Origin: Macrolepiota albuminosa
Lineage: Eukaryota > Basidiomycota > Agaricomycetes > Agaricales > Agaricaceae
Assembly (NCBI GenBank): GCA_027475525.1
Contig: JAMWFC010000067.1
Span: 1-64,000 of the forward strand
Length of the DNA stretch: 64,000 nucleotides
Direction of reading: 5' to 3'
Made by a program: the position numbers and the translations under genes. A model generated the notes under the pieces. That model saw only the letters and a list, made by a program, of their open reading frames with translations, searched no databases and was not told the origin of the DNA. Every line of letters begins with the position of its first letter. The stretch's first letter is position 1. Below are positions 22,866 to 36,147 of the stretch, piece by piece.

Positions 22866-25800
22866 TCAATGCTCTATCGTATTAATGCATCGGGGGCAGA
22901 TTTTATCTACAGCTGGCGCGGTGTAGGTCCAGCAGCGTGGACATTTGTGGTGTGTAGCAGGCCTAACTCGGATTGCTAATTCGTCGTCGGATCCTACAGA
23001 TACACTTGAGCATAATATAGAGATGATTGATACAAATATGGACATACCAGGTATTGTCAAAGTTTCTGTAAACAACCATTCCGGGGATGATGTTCCCATT
23101 GAACCCTCATCAATGACAAATGCATTTGACACGATGAATAAAGTTTTCAAGAAGTTTTCTAAGTAGATCTTAGTACGCAGTTTGAATGATCAGGGAACAT
23201 TGCGCACCTTCCCGTTGCAGTAATGCCCCAAGGGTTGTTCTGTCTGCCCCTTCAGGAAGGATAATATCAACCTCGGCCTCCAAAGAACTCTTGAGAAGTC
23301 TCTGGTTTTGGTTGGATGCATCAACAACAGCTGATTTGTTGCCGCGAGCCCTTTCCAACAGGAGAAGGACCACGCTGCGGACACGGAGAAGTTCCGCCAT
23401 TTCGCTGGCTACGTGTTCATCCTTCCATTCCGAACTCTGAAAAGCGCAAAATTGATTATTGATTGAGAGTTGATGTGTTACAACGTACCATGCACCTCCA
23501 TGTAGTCATAAATATCGACGAACCATCAGGGTTGCGGGTGTTGTGAATCTCTTCTGCCAAGTGGGGAAGAACGGGTGCAAGGACCGAGGTCATTGTCGTC
23601 AACGCCTATAATGGCGATGAAAACAAGAAACAAAAAGTTAGGGGTAAAAAAAAATTGACCTGTTCAAGAACAGTTATAATAGCTCTACGTTCTGGGCTTG
23701 ACAGTGAATTAGCGTAAAGGCAATCTTTTGTAATGTCGAGGTATAGCGACGAGAGAGTGACATTAGCGAAATTAGTCAAGGAGTTGACGACTGGAAATAA
23801 TTGTATGAGCTTTGAGCGAAAGATGAACATGATCAGAAGATTTCTCTACCTTTTGGGAAGTTGTAGGAAGAATAACCCTCAAGTGCAGTCTGTTCCAGGG
23901 TATACAACTCGTGCATGACATATCGCTCAGCCTGCAAGGACAAAATTTCGCCGGACGAATCGGGAAACACGAGAAAAGGCTTACCAGTCCCAATTCTTCT
24001 TTTGGTACAGGCTGGAAGGAGGTATTCTCACCAATGGAACCAAGCATGAAACGCGCAGAGTTGCGAATCTTTCTTAGTGACTCCGCAATTTGAGCCAGAA
24101 CGGTAGGACCGATTGACATATCACGCCAATATTCGACAGTTGCGGCCCACAGTCTCAGCACATCAGCGCCATATGCGGGTTCACGTCTTGGGTCCTGTCA
24201 CAATGTTCAGCCCAAATATAGTGCATAAACGCACACCCCAGTAACACACCTTGCCGCCCAGAACGATTGTTAGCGGGCTGATGATATTCCCCAATGATTT
24301 GCTCATCTTCTTCCCCGCCTGATCTAAAACCATACCATGAGTGATGAGCGTCCCATACGGGCTTACGCTCGGAGCGTCCTCAGGTGCTGAGCTGATGGCA
24401 GTCAAGAGTTGGCTCTGGAACCATCCTCTATGCTGATCTGAACCCTCCAAACAGATATCTGCAAGATATTTTCTGCCTTTTCCGAAGTCCTCCTCGCCTA
24501 ACATCGACCAGGATGTTCCACTGTCAAACCAAACATCCATGGTATCTGTCCCTTTGCGCCACGTCTCGGACGGTGAACCACCTTCCCGAAGAGCGGGTGG
24601 GACGAAGTCATCGATAGGTCCGTTCCACCAATGCGAGACACCTTTCTCTTCTATCACGGAGATGATGTGGTCCAGGGTTTCAGCGTCAAGAACGGCTTGA
24701 TCGGAATCGAGGCGATGTAACGCGGGAATTGGGACCCCCCATACACGTTGACGTGAAATACACCACTCAGACCGAGAGCGAATGAAGGATTCTAATCGAT
24801 TTCGAGCTGATGAAAAACGACTTCCAAGTTAATATATCATAAATCGAAAACATACACTCACATTGTGATGGGAAGAAGGAAACATCTCCTAGCGCACGCA
24901 ACGCGTTATCTTTAATGCCCTCTAGATCAGCAAACCATTGGGATGTCGCACTAGAAAATGTATAAGGATTGTGCACATGACTCGGGACCCTTCACTCACG
25001 TCACAATGATTGGTTTGTCCGTTTTCCAGTCGTACGGGTAGCGATGTTTGATGCGCTGTACCTTGACAAGCGCGCCAACCTGCTTAAGCAGCTCAACGAT
25101 AGATCTCGACCCATCGCTTAGAACTTCTTTCCCGGTCAAGCTAGCCGCATACTCTCCAACCACATCTGCAACCTCCTTTGTGAACTTTCCTTCGTCGTCT
25201 ACATGACAAATCATGTTCTTCGAAGTTGACACGAGGCCTAGAGAGAGAAACGCATGATAATCCTCAGCACCATGAGCTGGTGCACAATGGACGAGACCGG
25301 TTCCCGATTCTGAAGTGACGTGAGAAGCGGGGATGATCTTGAAAGAAGTAAAGGTAGGTGCCAATGGTGCGAATATTGGATTATAGGCGATGCCAATTAA
25401 ATCCGATCCTGCGTAGTACATTAAACAAGAAAGTATAAGAAGGTTCCAATAGATCATCGTACCTCGAACTTCACCAATAATTTCCACGGGTCCCAGAAGA
25501 TCTGCCAATGGAGCCACACGTTCTTGAGCTATGATACCAACGTAACCACCCTCTCCGACGCGTCTGATGATCGAATATGTCATCTCTAAATTTACTGCAA
25601 TACCCTAGGTATGGTTACTTTTAACTGGAAAATAACATAGAAAAGATACTGACCATGTTTGCGGTTAAAGTCCACGGCGTGGTAGTCCAAACGAGTAGTT
25701 TAACCGATGGTGTTGTGGATACAAGCTCTTGAAGGATAGAGTTGTTGATTGGGACTTTCTTATCAACTTCAAAAGTAACGTAAACAGAATGGGAGACATG

Positions 25801-26818
25801 ATTGTCTTTATACACCAACTCCGCTTCGGCTAGCGCAGAACGAGAAGAAGGGGAGTAGTGCACGGGACGATAATGACGGTATATAAGACCTATCACATAA
25901 TATTAATTCTGATTAAACCAGGCAGGTCGCATGAAAGCACCTTTTTCGACCATTTTTTGGAAAATACGCAATTGTCGAAGTTCATAAGCAGGGTCTAACG
26001 TCAAGTTTAGAATATTGCAGCAGAAAGACTTTCCATGTGCTATTCACCCAAAGTGCGATAAGTAGAGTCGTCACTCCAATCTGCCATGAGACCAAAGTGC
26101 TGGAACTGTTCCTTTTGTGACGCTATTTCCCGTGTGGCAGTCGCGTGCGCTGCCTCGCGGATGGTCCAGGCCGGGGTGTTTGACGAGTCTTGCTTTTAAA
26201 CGATATAAGCGGGAAATGTCAGAGAAAGGTGTGGCCACGTACACCTAACTCTTGAAGGGCTTTGTTCTCGATCGGCAGGCCATGGCAGTCCCAACCAGGA
26301 ATATAACTAGTCATGTTAGGGCATTCGTGTTCCAGAAGAAATTCAGGGCAAGCTCACTTGACTTTTCGACCCATTAAAACGTGGAATCTATTGATTATGT
26401 CCTTCAAAATCTTGTTAAGTGCATGCCCTTGACGCGAGATATAGTTGAATGCTGTATAAATCGCGTGTAGAACTCACCCATGTGTAAGTTACCATTCGCA
26501 TAAGGTGGCCCATCGTGAAACACAAATAATGGCCCTTTTGCGTTCTCCCACTGTATTGTGTACATAGTGAAGTGAAAGCTGGTTATGAATGACGTATCCA
26601 CGTACTTGCCAACGATAGAGCTTTTCTCCAGTCCGTTCTCGAAACGGCACCTCACTCTGGGACGGGTTTGCCCGTAATGGAAAAGATGTTTTAGGAAGAA
26701 GCAAGGTGTCTTTGTAAGCGTTTTTTTCAGCTGGTTTCTGAGATTGTACGGCAATTGAGGAGAACCCTTGAACGCGTCGATTCCACGGTCGTCTGCTGAA
26801 AACGCGAGCAGGCCTCAT
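22866..26818 (-). CDS. Mitochondrial isoleucyl-tRNA synthetase
   Basis: A class I aminoacyl-tRNA synthetase charging mitochondrial tRNA-Ile. I choose the ATG at 26816-26818, which yields [20 protein letters not shown], a basic presequence. The HIGH-type motif is [14 protein letters not shown] (about 26473-26515). [11 protein letters not shown] is in the next exons. The editing (CP1) region has [14 protein letters not shown] and [20 protein letters not shown]. Then come [26 protein letters not shown] and [24 protein letters not shown] lies near 24286-24312. The C-terminus carries the zinc ligands [11 protein letters not shown] and CPRC, as in bacterial/organellar IleRS. More than a dozen short introns. 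Its 3' end converges on the F-box gene with 192 bp between stops. The mitochondrial form is inferred from the presequence and the C-terminal zinc motif. Confidence 0.93.
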
Positions 26819-27703
26819 CGCACTAGACGGCGAGAAACACAGGCCCAAAGCGCACCAGAGGCTTATGTTAAAATTGTATCACAAGCCCTTCTAGATTTAA
26901 AAACCAAGCTTAAGGTCAAGCCTCCCCCCACAGGCCGCTTAAGGTTTCCAAATTATTGTCACAGTAGTCGTGACGTAACAAGACTGTCACATTCCAAAAT
27001 TCCGGGCCGACGAACCCTTGCGCAGACACTCCGCCTTTACATCTTGACCGAGATTCAAATCAGTTTCGAAGTGTAATTTTGCTGGATGTTATGATGTTTG
27101 TGCCCGTGGACTCGTTTTCCTTTCTCGAGATTCAAATCAGTTTCGAAGTGTAATTTTGCTGGATGTTATGATGTTTGTGCCCGTGGACTCGTTTTCCTTT
27201 CTGTACGGCCTTTTCCTGTTCTCAAGTATTCCTATAATGCCTTTACGGGCAACGTCTGGAGTCATCCATCCTTGAGGCGAATTCGTCCTGCGTATCGGAG
27301 CTTACGGCCCGGTAATATCAAGGATGCACCCATCGCTCGGTATTGAATATCGAGCAACTGCAGATGCTGTCTACCAAACCAGATCAAGTGACTTCAGAGG
27401 AACTCTACGAGATTAAAAAGATGTAACTGTGTCAACTTTGAGCGGAGGGCATACGTCTTTTTTATCGACGCTGAATCGCACGTTACCCCTACGTGTTATA
27501 CAATTGAAGGTTCTTGGATTGCTGCACGCCGGGCCGTTCAACAGATCGTCTTTTTGACCACATTTCAGCCATGTCTCATGATTGTCTCCCGTGACAATTT
27601 GGCAATAGAGCTTCCGTCTCATTATTGCTTCCATTATGCCGGTACTGATGCCTACTGGCTTTAAATGCGACGCATGAGAGCTGTCTGAAGCCCTGTATAG
27701 CCA
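26819..27703. other. Intergenic region between IleRS and GH16 genes
   Basis: Holds the IleRS promoter, the 77-bp duplication at 27049-27202, and the GH16 upstream region. No further gene recognised. Confidence 0.5.
27049..27202. repeat. Perfect 77-bp tandem duplication (intergenic)
   Basis: Units 27049-27125 and 27126-27202 are identical; neighbouring bases do not match. Confidence 0.95.
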
Positions 27704-28879
27704 TGTTGCTTCGGTAGGTTCGAACATGCTACTTTCTTTGAAGGGCTACTGATTCGAAGTTTTCAGAAAGTGTGCTACCCATGCCTTCTGGGGTGCTGTG
27801 ACGATTTCAATCTCCCCGATATTTGTCCAAGCCGCTACTACTGTCATTCCTTCCACATCTTTCTCCTCGTACTCGGTATTTGAGACCTTTTGGGCATATC
27901 TTTATCCATGGGGCTCTGACCACAACGGAAGTGCGTCTGGGCTCGGATTTTCAACGCTGGATTATGTGGCTTATGATTGAGACAGGTGCTCGCATGGTAG
28001 GAAGCTCAACAGATCATAGTCATATCGTTGTTGCTTCGAATACCCTGAGTCTCATTGCCACCCCTACTTCCAACCCTGTCCCGCCCACGAGCGCTTCTAA
28101 CCCTCACCCAGCTATACATTATGCAAGGTGTTTTTATCGTCTTCCCGATAGACTATCTTTTACTGACAGACACCTCCCAGTGGAGCGATCCATGCTAAAT
28201 CTCAGATTACTGTTACAGCAACAAACGCATACACCTTGTCTGGTGATTTTAGTGCTCCGACTACCAAGGGGACCTGGCCTGCATTCTGGTAACACACAAA
28301 TGCCCCTTAAAACATTGTTTCACTGATCTCGTCATTTCTGCTAGGTTGACAGTTAGTCATTGGTATTGGTATTGAAATATAAAGCTGTACACTGACTCCG
28401 GTTGCCAGGCTGTCAACAGTTGGCCTCCAGAGACTGATATAGGAGAGTGGAAGGGCACAGCAAATAACTGGTACAATACGTTCAACACATCATCTATCGT
28501 GCGATCCGATCTCGTCAGTTGGCCCACGGACCTATCCTTCCACTCCCTTAAGGCTGTTCTTACGGCTGAGAAGAATAACGTGGATGTCAGGATTGACTTC
28601 TACATGGACAATGTGTTGAGGGCGACCCAATACGGTGCAGGATTTGTTGGAAAGCCTCTTTGGTTGTACGTCTCGCTTACCACTCACAACAAACGCAGCC
28701 ACTGACTAAAGACTGGCAGGATTGTTAATTTACAGGTAGGGCACATAAGTTTAGGCACGTATATTCCCGTCGCTGACACGACCTTTCTTGAGATGGAAGG
28801 ATCTTCTGGGTCACCCGGTCCGACGGGTACGACAACGTACAAAGTACGCAACTTGGTCGTGACCAGAACTGGTTCTTGA
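27704..28879 (+). CDS. Secreted glycoside hydrolase family 16 protein
   Basis: My reconstruction uses eight exons: 27704-27714, 27767-27930, 27986-28127, 28181-28288, 28345-28351, 28409-28665, 28720-28735 and 28793-28879. The first two join to give MLLRKCATHAFWGAVTIS followed by ISPIFVQA, a good signal peptide with probable cleavage before ATTVIPS. The mature part reads FETFWAYLYPWGSDHNGSA, ASGAIHAKSQITVTATN, and TKGTWPAFWLTAVNSWPP. This is followed by ETDIGE, which fits the GH16 ExDxxE catalytic motif (nucleophile and acid/base Glu flanking Asp). PLWLIVNLQ near the end is the terminal beta-strand typical of the jelly-roll fold. GH16 enzymes act on beta-1,3/1,4-glucans or related wall polysaccharides; the exact substrate is not evident. 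A 7-nt and a 16-nt exon are needed to keep the frame. Confidence 0.85.
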
Positions 28880-30780
28880 ATCAATGATGTCTCGTTGCTC
28901 ATCTTTGTTCTTTGTCAAACACTCTCAAATCATGTGAATGTTGCAGTGCTTACCGTGATTGAATCCTTCGAGAACTTGCTGAAAGTACATTTTGGGCTTT
29001 CTTTCCCACTTTAAGATCGTATCATTAACTTGGGAACCTTGGAACCATCAAATCTTCAAGCACTCGTCTTATCTGCGTCCAAATAATCTTGGCTGCTTCT
29101 GGTTTGATGGTTTCCCATCAATCCAATTTGACACCTACTCCACGTCGTGAAATCATCTATCATGAGATTTATCCTCTTGATATGGCACATCGATTTCAGC
29201 TGGAAGGAGCTTATAGCCATATTGTACTTTCCTACTGATGCTCTTGCCAACACTTTGGCCGCAGTAGCAATGCTCGGTGAAACGCGAGAATTCAAGGGCT
29301 GTGGCAGCGTCAGTAGTTTGTTTTGTTCCAGTTCAAACAAGCACTAGGTATACCAGTCGTTCACATAGAACCCGCGAGCTTATGAGCCATGTTGAGAGTC
29401 TGATGTTCCTGCTTCATGAACATAATTAGAGTGCAAGTCGCACTCGCAACGACTTTTCTTGGACTCATTTACAACTCATCAACTTGTGAAACTGTCTTAC
29501 TATACTTCCAAACCGACATAATCGTGAGATTTTCTCTACTGAGAGATCATAGAGAATTACTCTAGCTAAGTACCTTTCCGCAAACGTACAAGTATTTGAT
29601 CCGCTGGCCGTCAATCATTTGATTAGTCTCTTGCTCAGGTAGATGCTGACTTTTCACTCGTAGGTCGTCATAGTCTCGTTCGCTTGGAAAAAAATCTTCC
29701 TGATACTGAACGCAACTAGTGGAGCCATTCATCGGGCTTCAGTTTGGATCCATGATATTGCCTCGTTATTCCGAGTGGCGCATGCTTGCTGATGACAAGA
29801 GAAATTCTATTTAATTAAGTTCCCACACATCTAGCTACATCTAGCTACAGCCGTCTATCAGGTAGGGTAGACTTGCATAGTGGACCTCACATTGATAGAC
29901 GCCGCATTCATGAAAGTCCTAGCTCCGGGTCTATAAAGAGAGTGTATATTAATGGACAGATATATATAGAGAATTTATGAACCCAGATTAGAGGGGACAT
30001 TTCGAAAGGCAGAAGAGCTCATGATGGTAGCAAACTGGGTTCGCGCATTTCCAAACGTATCAAAAAATGGTGCAATAGCTCGTCGTCGTCGAGGGTATTT
30101 GGCACGGGACAGGACATGAGATGAATGATTTTTCTCCAGTTTTTCTTACAGACAGCTTGTCATGCCCACCATTGGCGAAGTTGATGGAGATGCAGTTAAT
30201 TGCTTGTCATGCTAAGTGACTCGCCTAATTAAACGAATAACTTATTTGATACCTATTTCCTCGCACCAAGTTGGGTAATAGTTGCCTTCGAGCAGATGGC
30301 ACACGGGAACAAAGATTAGAAATTTCTAACCATAGGCAAAGATCCCAAAAACATTCTTGATCCTGAGAACACGGGGACCGGGGAGAGTGCTGATATTCAG
30401 GAACCCAGGAGGATATTTAGTTAACATTTTGAGAGAAAATATGATTGTTTTATAGTTGGCTTTAGATGTTGTGGATTGCAACTCTAGGACGCGCAGATGT
30501 GATTTTAAGCTAGCAGCATGACTGCATACTGCAGGCAATGCGGGCCTAACGAACTTTGTGCGGACATCCACGGCGACTGACAGATGGAATTGCCAATTGC
30601 TTGGCTGAAATAGTGCTTTATGTAAAGTCATGTGGCAACAAACGTTGGTACTTTCGGAACATCGGAACTTTTATTAGTCTAGTTCTCGTCCATCACTTAT
30701 ATACGCACTTGTCTTTCTTTGATCCATCACGCGGCGACAACCCCTTTTGCCAGCATACGACCAGCGCAATACACCTCAGA
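28880..30780. other. Intergenic region, 1.9 kb, no gene recognised
   Basis: AT-rich sequence with only short unconserved frames on both strands. The presumed promoter of the oxysterol-binding protein gene lies at its right end. Confidence 0.5.
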
Positions 30781-32711
30781 ATGGCCACCTACGAAGCCAC
30801 GAATCACGATCTCACAATGAAGGATGATGACGCTCCAGGACCACCGATATCTGTCCCTGATACAGGGGATACTGGTGAAGGAGGGAAGCTCAAGATGATT
30901 ATTCAATTGGTGAAGAAATGCTTCGGCGTGAAGGATATTGCAGCAATGTAAATCTTTCGTGACATGCATCGTTATGAATACCCACACAGTTTCAGGCGTC
31001 TTTCGCTTCCAGCATCCCTCTTGGAACCAATGCCTAATCTCGAGTACTGGCATTATCTAGACAGGCCGGACATGTTCGCTGCGTTGAGTTTCTTTAGTTT
31101 TCTATCCATGACGGGCTGTCTCAATAACCTCACAGTATTAATGACTCTGATGACCCTTTTGAACGAATGTTGGCCGTTTTGAAGTTCACTTTCACGAAAG
31201 ACCTTAAATTTGTGGTATGTTCGTGGTTTTGAAGTTGTCGACGACTTTTGATAAGTCTTGAAGCACGGGAAGGTTTGCAAGCCCTATAACTCTGTCCTTG
31301 GTGAACATTTCCGTTCGCACTGGGATGTCATTCCTGCCTCCAACGAGTCGACTCCGCATCTTTCTCCCACTGTCTCCACCTCTCTCAACTGCGGTCATGC
31401 GCATGTTCACGAGACATCTAGCCTTAAAAGTGTCAAAAGCTCAAAAAGCACTTTTAGCAGTCTCAGCTTCCGGTCTAAGACTGGAACTAGTCCATCTACC
31501 GCAGCCACATCTCCGCAGCCCCTGAGCGGAATCGATGAAGTGAATGCACAGATGTCGACTCTCAACCTGGCAAATGGCGAGGAACCATCGCCCGTGCGTG
31601 TTGTGTTCTTGTGTGAGCAGGTCTCCCACCATCCACCGGTTTCGGCTTTCTATGCATCATGCCCTGATCGCCACCTTGAGCTTGTCGGTATCGATCAGAT
31701 ATCTGCCAAGGTTTCGGCCACGGCCGTGCGTGTTGCTCCAGGCGAGTTCAACAAGGGCCTGTATTTGAATATTACTGGCGGTCCAGGCGAAGGCGAGCGG
31801 TATCATATAACCCATCCCATTGCCGCTGTCAATGGAATCCTTAGAGGCAGCTTCTACGTTACCATTGGTGAATCTACTATTATCACATGCGAAGGAGGAA
31901 GGCCTGGACAGAGGTTCAGGACAATCATAGAGTACAAGGAAGAGGTAAGCCACTCGCCTCACCTACTCCTATTTGTCATCTTATAGACTACTCTGGCAGT
32001 CTTGGCTTGGTAAAGCCCACTTCCTGGTTGAAGGTGTAATTCATACTGTACACGAAGGCGAAACGGAATGCAACGATTGGACTAAGGTCAAACATGTGCC
32101 ACATTCGCGTGTTGTGGCGGTCTTTGATGGTTCGTGGCGTGGTAATATCCGGTGGAGACGCGTAGGTCTAGGTTCCTACACGCGAGGGATTTCTTCCGTA
32201 GCATCGTCGCCTTCACCTTCCCACGTTACACTACCTCGGGGCTTGATTTCCACGCCTTCGGCGTCGAAAACCTCGCTGGGACATCTCCATGATGAAGAGT
32301 ACGCGACCCTCATTGATCTGTCTGTATTACAGGCCTTGCAAAAGACCGTGCGTCCGCTTGAGAAGCAGCTTCCGAGTGAGAGTCGGAAGATGTGGGCAAA
32401 GGTTACCGATCACTTGTTGAAGAAAGAGTATACGGACGCGACCAAGGAGAAGGTCGCGATTGAGCAGAGACAGAGGGATGAGGCGGCAGAGAGAAAGAGG
32501 AAAGAGATCCGGTGAGTAATTGTCTACAATCCAGATTCACATCTTATCGATTCGATTTTGATACAGATTTACTCCAATTTACTTCGAACAAAGCCTTGAG
32601 AAAGGATATTCACTATTGACACCGGAGGGACATGCTGCTGTTAAGGAGCAACTGGAGGAGGGTTCTCTCGACCAAATAGAGGGATCGAAAGACGTCAAAC
32701 CATCGTCTTAG
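30781..32711 (+). CDS. Oxysterol-binding protein-related protein (ORP/OSH)
   Basis: A lipid-transfer protein that moves sterols and phosphoinositides between membranes. The start ATG 30781 begins MATYEATNHDLTMKDDD. The first exon contains MIIQLVKKCFGVKDIAAM and later exons RLSLPASLLEPMPNLEYW. HGKVCKPYNSVLGEHFRSHW carries the conserved NPxLGE-like sequence. The OSBP signature EQVSHHPP is at about 31615-31640. YITHP-like, GILRGSFYVTIGES and LVEGVIHTVHEG follow. WTKVKHVPHSRVVAVFDGSW and RRKEIRFTPIYFEQS complete the domain. A Ser-rich insertion (SSLKSVKSSKSTFSSLSF) sits between the LGE and HHPP motifs, longer than in the yeast Kes1 type. No PH domain or ankyrin repeats precede the domain, so it is a short ORP. 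Confidence 0.93.
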
Positions 32712-33208
32712 TGTCTTTTGTCTGTTCTATTGCATCTAGATTGTTTATGACCATGACACGACATGCCTTTCATCTTCATATCTCGTTTTTTGGGATTCTC
32801 ACTGTGTATATCACAGCCTATATTACTGTATGTCTTGTACATAATGATTCATCTATATGGTAGTAACTCAGTAGACAACATCCAATGTTTCATGATTGAT
32901 CTCTCGCAGGCAGTAAACCCACATGCGATTATAAATAAGCAATGGAAAGTCTTCCACGGGATAGCTGATTCTGAGCCCACAGTTCTTTGAACGGCAAGTC
33001 TTCATTCATAAACTAAGACCACATCTTTGGAAGAAACCGGCTTCTCTCTCCCCTACGACTACGAGCAGTCGTACGAGCAGTCGTTACGATGCATAGCTTC
33101 TGGTTATTGGATATGCATGGCGTCAAAGTAAGCGACGTGTTCACGGCGAGGGCCGTGATGCAAAAAGGCTTCAGAGTGTAGGCCAAACAAAAGCACGCCA
33201 AATCCTGA
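32712..33208. other. Intergenic region between ORP and the membrane protein gene
   Basis: Nothing recognised beyond presumed 3' flank and promoter. Confidence 0.5.
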
Positions 33209-34366
33209 ATGTCGGCCACGACGACGTTCGTCGCCACCGCTTTAGTCATCGCTTTTCCATGGATATACTCTCTACGTAGATCGTCTCTGTCGTGGCAAAC
33301 AGTAGTGTCTCTCTTACTACTAGCTCATTCATTAGCTGGCTTGCACACTCTACTGTTGCGATCACCACCAAACGTATTCAAAGCTCTTCGAGTACCATTT
33401 AATACCCCAACAGATGCGATACGTGCTTTGCTTTTACAGAAATCAGATACCCCAGAGATAGGTTCAGAACTAGATGAGCTCTTGAGACGGCTAGCTTCTC
33501 TCGAAACGCGATCTTTGTACCCGCGATTTGGCCACAATGTTATCGCGACGTGCTCGTATTGCTATTCATTCCAAGATTTCGCGTTGTACTTTCTACCTCG
33601 CCCAGTCATGTCATATCTACGTGAGGTAGCATTCATCGGGGTACGTCATGATACATCTTTCGACGCGCCGTTTCGTATTAACTATACCATCAGCTCATAA
33701 CGATCCATAGGCGGAAAACAGCTGTCACCATCCTTTTTCTAATGTTCGTACTGGAGATGTACATCATTTTCACTGCAGAAATCAAAATTCTACCGAGCGA
33801 TAGGTCCCAACTTCCTTTCACAATATGGGTAAGTCTTCTCCTTTTTGTCAAGATGAAATCGTCTCCTGATAAATGAATACATCTAGTGGCATGATGTAGC
33901 TCTCCTCATACGCTGCGTCTCGTTTCTTCTCCTACCACTCGCCGTCCACAACGTCCCAAATATCCGGATTCCTTTCATATCAGGCTCCTCACCGTCATCC
34001 ACTGTCAACACGTCTGCCCTCCTTGTGCAGACACATAAAACTCTGGTACACCTACTTCCAGCTCTACATCTCCTAAAATATGGGCAAGCCGCCACTATGC
34101 GCGTCCCAGAGCTCCGAGAACGTGCTGCCTCCTGGTGGGAAGAGGAAGCGAGAGTGGGTACATGGATACGCCAGGATGGTGCAGATGACCCGGATACACG
34201 CCTGAGCGTGCGTGGCGTCGCGAGGGGACTTGGTACCTCGTTTGACGAGGCCGGGGAAGGTGTAGAGGAGGGCAAACTGCGGACGAGCGCAAAAGTTATG
34301 ACGAAAGTGCTTATGATTGATGGTGTGAAGCCAAGTCCACATTGGCAGCCACGTCAGGAGAAGTAA
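33209..34366 (+). CDS. Conserved fungal membrane protein of unknown function
   Basis: Three exons, joined at YLREVAFIG/LITIHRRK and PFTIW/WHDVALL, give about 345 aa. Hydrophobic segments are at residues 5-20 (TTTFVATALVIAFPWIY), 27-45 (WQTVVSLLLLAHSLAGLHTL), after the first junction (TAVTILFLMFVLEMYIIF) and near LIRCVSFLLLPLAVH. Between them lie motifs that look conserved: SPPNVFKALRVPF, YPRFGHNVIATCSYCYSFQDF and PRPVMSYLREVAFIG. A second half without membrane segments ends in a Lys-rich tail. I recognise this as a fungal hypothetical-protein family, but no function is assigned to it that I know. Confidence 0.75.
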
Positions 34367-35366
34367 CTGCGGAATTTGTATCGTCCTATCATGCTAATGT
34401 ATAACGCTGCGTTTCAGAAAGGTTTATAGAAGAAATTACGCGCCCAAGTCTCCACACGAGAATGGAAAACGATTCTTATTGTCAACTCACTGAGGAAATC
34501 GGGTTGCCTTTTCCCAGCATATATATGAATGGCTTGATTTGGGCGCTAGCGAACTGCCTCAACTACGTAACAAATTCCGAACAATTTTTAAAGTTACGTC
34601 TAGTTGATAGGAATGGATTGCGCACATGACCATCCTCCTGGTGATAATTTCTCTGAAACACTTGCATTGGAACCGTAATAGGCAGTTGCTCTCCTGTTCT
34701 GTCATCTCGGTTGGTGAGGAGGATAACATCGGTGCTCTGGATTGATATCCCCGCAACGTCGCGGAGAATTACGCATTGAAGCTTGTTCAAACGAAACGTG
34801 TTGTGTTTCTTTTCTTCGCTTCGCTTGTTGTTCTTCCACTCCACGTTCACAGTAACGCCTCATATCACAGCAGTGAATCAGATTTTTGTCAGACTCCTAT
34901 TCCCATGACCCGCAAGATGATAATAATAATCACCCAAGCCGGCCGGCCGAGCGATTCACGTGGTTACTAAGGGCGGAATAACGACAATTATGTTATTGGA
35001 GGTGTCCCACGCACACCGCATTTGCAGTAGAAACACTGGGGCTAGTGATGCCATGAGTACTGATTGATACCACATTTGGAGAGGGCATGGCTTTCGAAGA
35101 CCATTCCTAGTGATCGGAAAGGCGGCGCTTGCAACGTGAGTTCGATTTTTTACCATATTTTGACTGTTCTTAATGTGTTCCCAAGATACGTGACGTTAGG
35201 CGCCCATTGAACGGCGTTCTCGCGCTCAACCATTGATATGCAAGGGGCACTAGATAATAGATTGACACGCCGTTGACTACACGTGCCTCGATGTGGATTT
35301 TTATTATTATAAGGGCTTGAACTCAATCAGGACGAAACCCAACTCCTTCCCTCGCTACTTTGTAAT
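34367..35366. other. Intergenic region, 1 kb, no gene recognised
   Basis: No conserved frame on either strand. The BTB gene promoter should be at the right end. Confidence 0.5.
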
Positions 35367-36147
35367 ATGGGATCTGAAACCAATGCGCTCAACCACCTTG
35401 AAAGGAATCGGTATTTCTTGTCCGGTGGCGATGGATATTTTTTGGTATGTCTGATGACTTCGTCCTCGAGATACACAATGTGATATTACGATTCGTCAGG
35501 CTAAAAATCAGCTCTTTCGGGTTCATCGATATTTTTTAGAACGAGAGTCTCCCGTATTTCAACAATGGTTCCAGTCGGGTGGGGTCCTTGGAGGCCCCCG
35601 GAATGGCGAGACTGAATCAACAGCCATCGTCCTGGACGTCGCCCCCGCGTCATTTGAAAAACTGTTGAATGTATTTTATAATGAGTCAGTGCAAATTCTG
35701 ACTCCAGAGTAAGAGGCATTGCTAACGTTTTCATCAAGACAATATTCTGTTTATGATTGGTCGATTGATGACTGGACAATCGTCGTAGAGTTGGCCCAGA
35801 AGTGGGAATTTCGTCAGGTCCTCGAATTGGCTATAAGAGAACTGTCGAAAATGGACATGCCCTTGATTTCTCGCATCCGTCTTTATCAACAACTCAAAAT
35901 TAATCAGAAACATTTACTCCCCTTGTATTCAAAGTTATCTACACGACCGCAGGGTCTGACTAAGCGAGAATCCGAGGCCATCGGATTGACAACTACGGTC
36001 CTCATTTTCAATGCCCGCGAACGTCTCCGGGCGACTCCATCGACTAATGGTCTGAGCCCACTTCCAGCTGGACTCGATGACGGAGACGCGGAAGCTGTTC
36101 TTGTCGACCTTCTTAAATCTCCTCACCACATGCTGAACTTTGTCTGA
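35367..36147 (+). CDS. BTB/POZ domain protein
   Basis: The ATG at 35367 gives MGSETNALNHLERNRYFLSGG. Exon 1 ends at DGYFL before GTATGT, and exon 2 continues AKNQLFRVHRYFLERESPVF then QQWFQSGG, the first half of a BTB fold. SFEKLLNVFYNE then QYSVYDWSIDDWTIVVELAQ and KWEFRQVLELAIREL complete it. About 235 aa. Such BTB-only proteins are numerous in mushroom-forming fungi; many are thought to be Cullin3 adaptors, but that role is inferred. No other domain is visible. Confidence 0.85.

Noticed and set aside
30326..30631. 101-codon minus frame upstream of the ORP gene
   Set aside because: No recognisable domain and no sign of splicing partners; probably chance.
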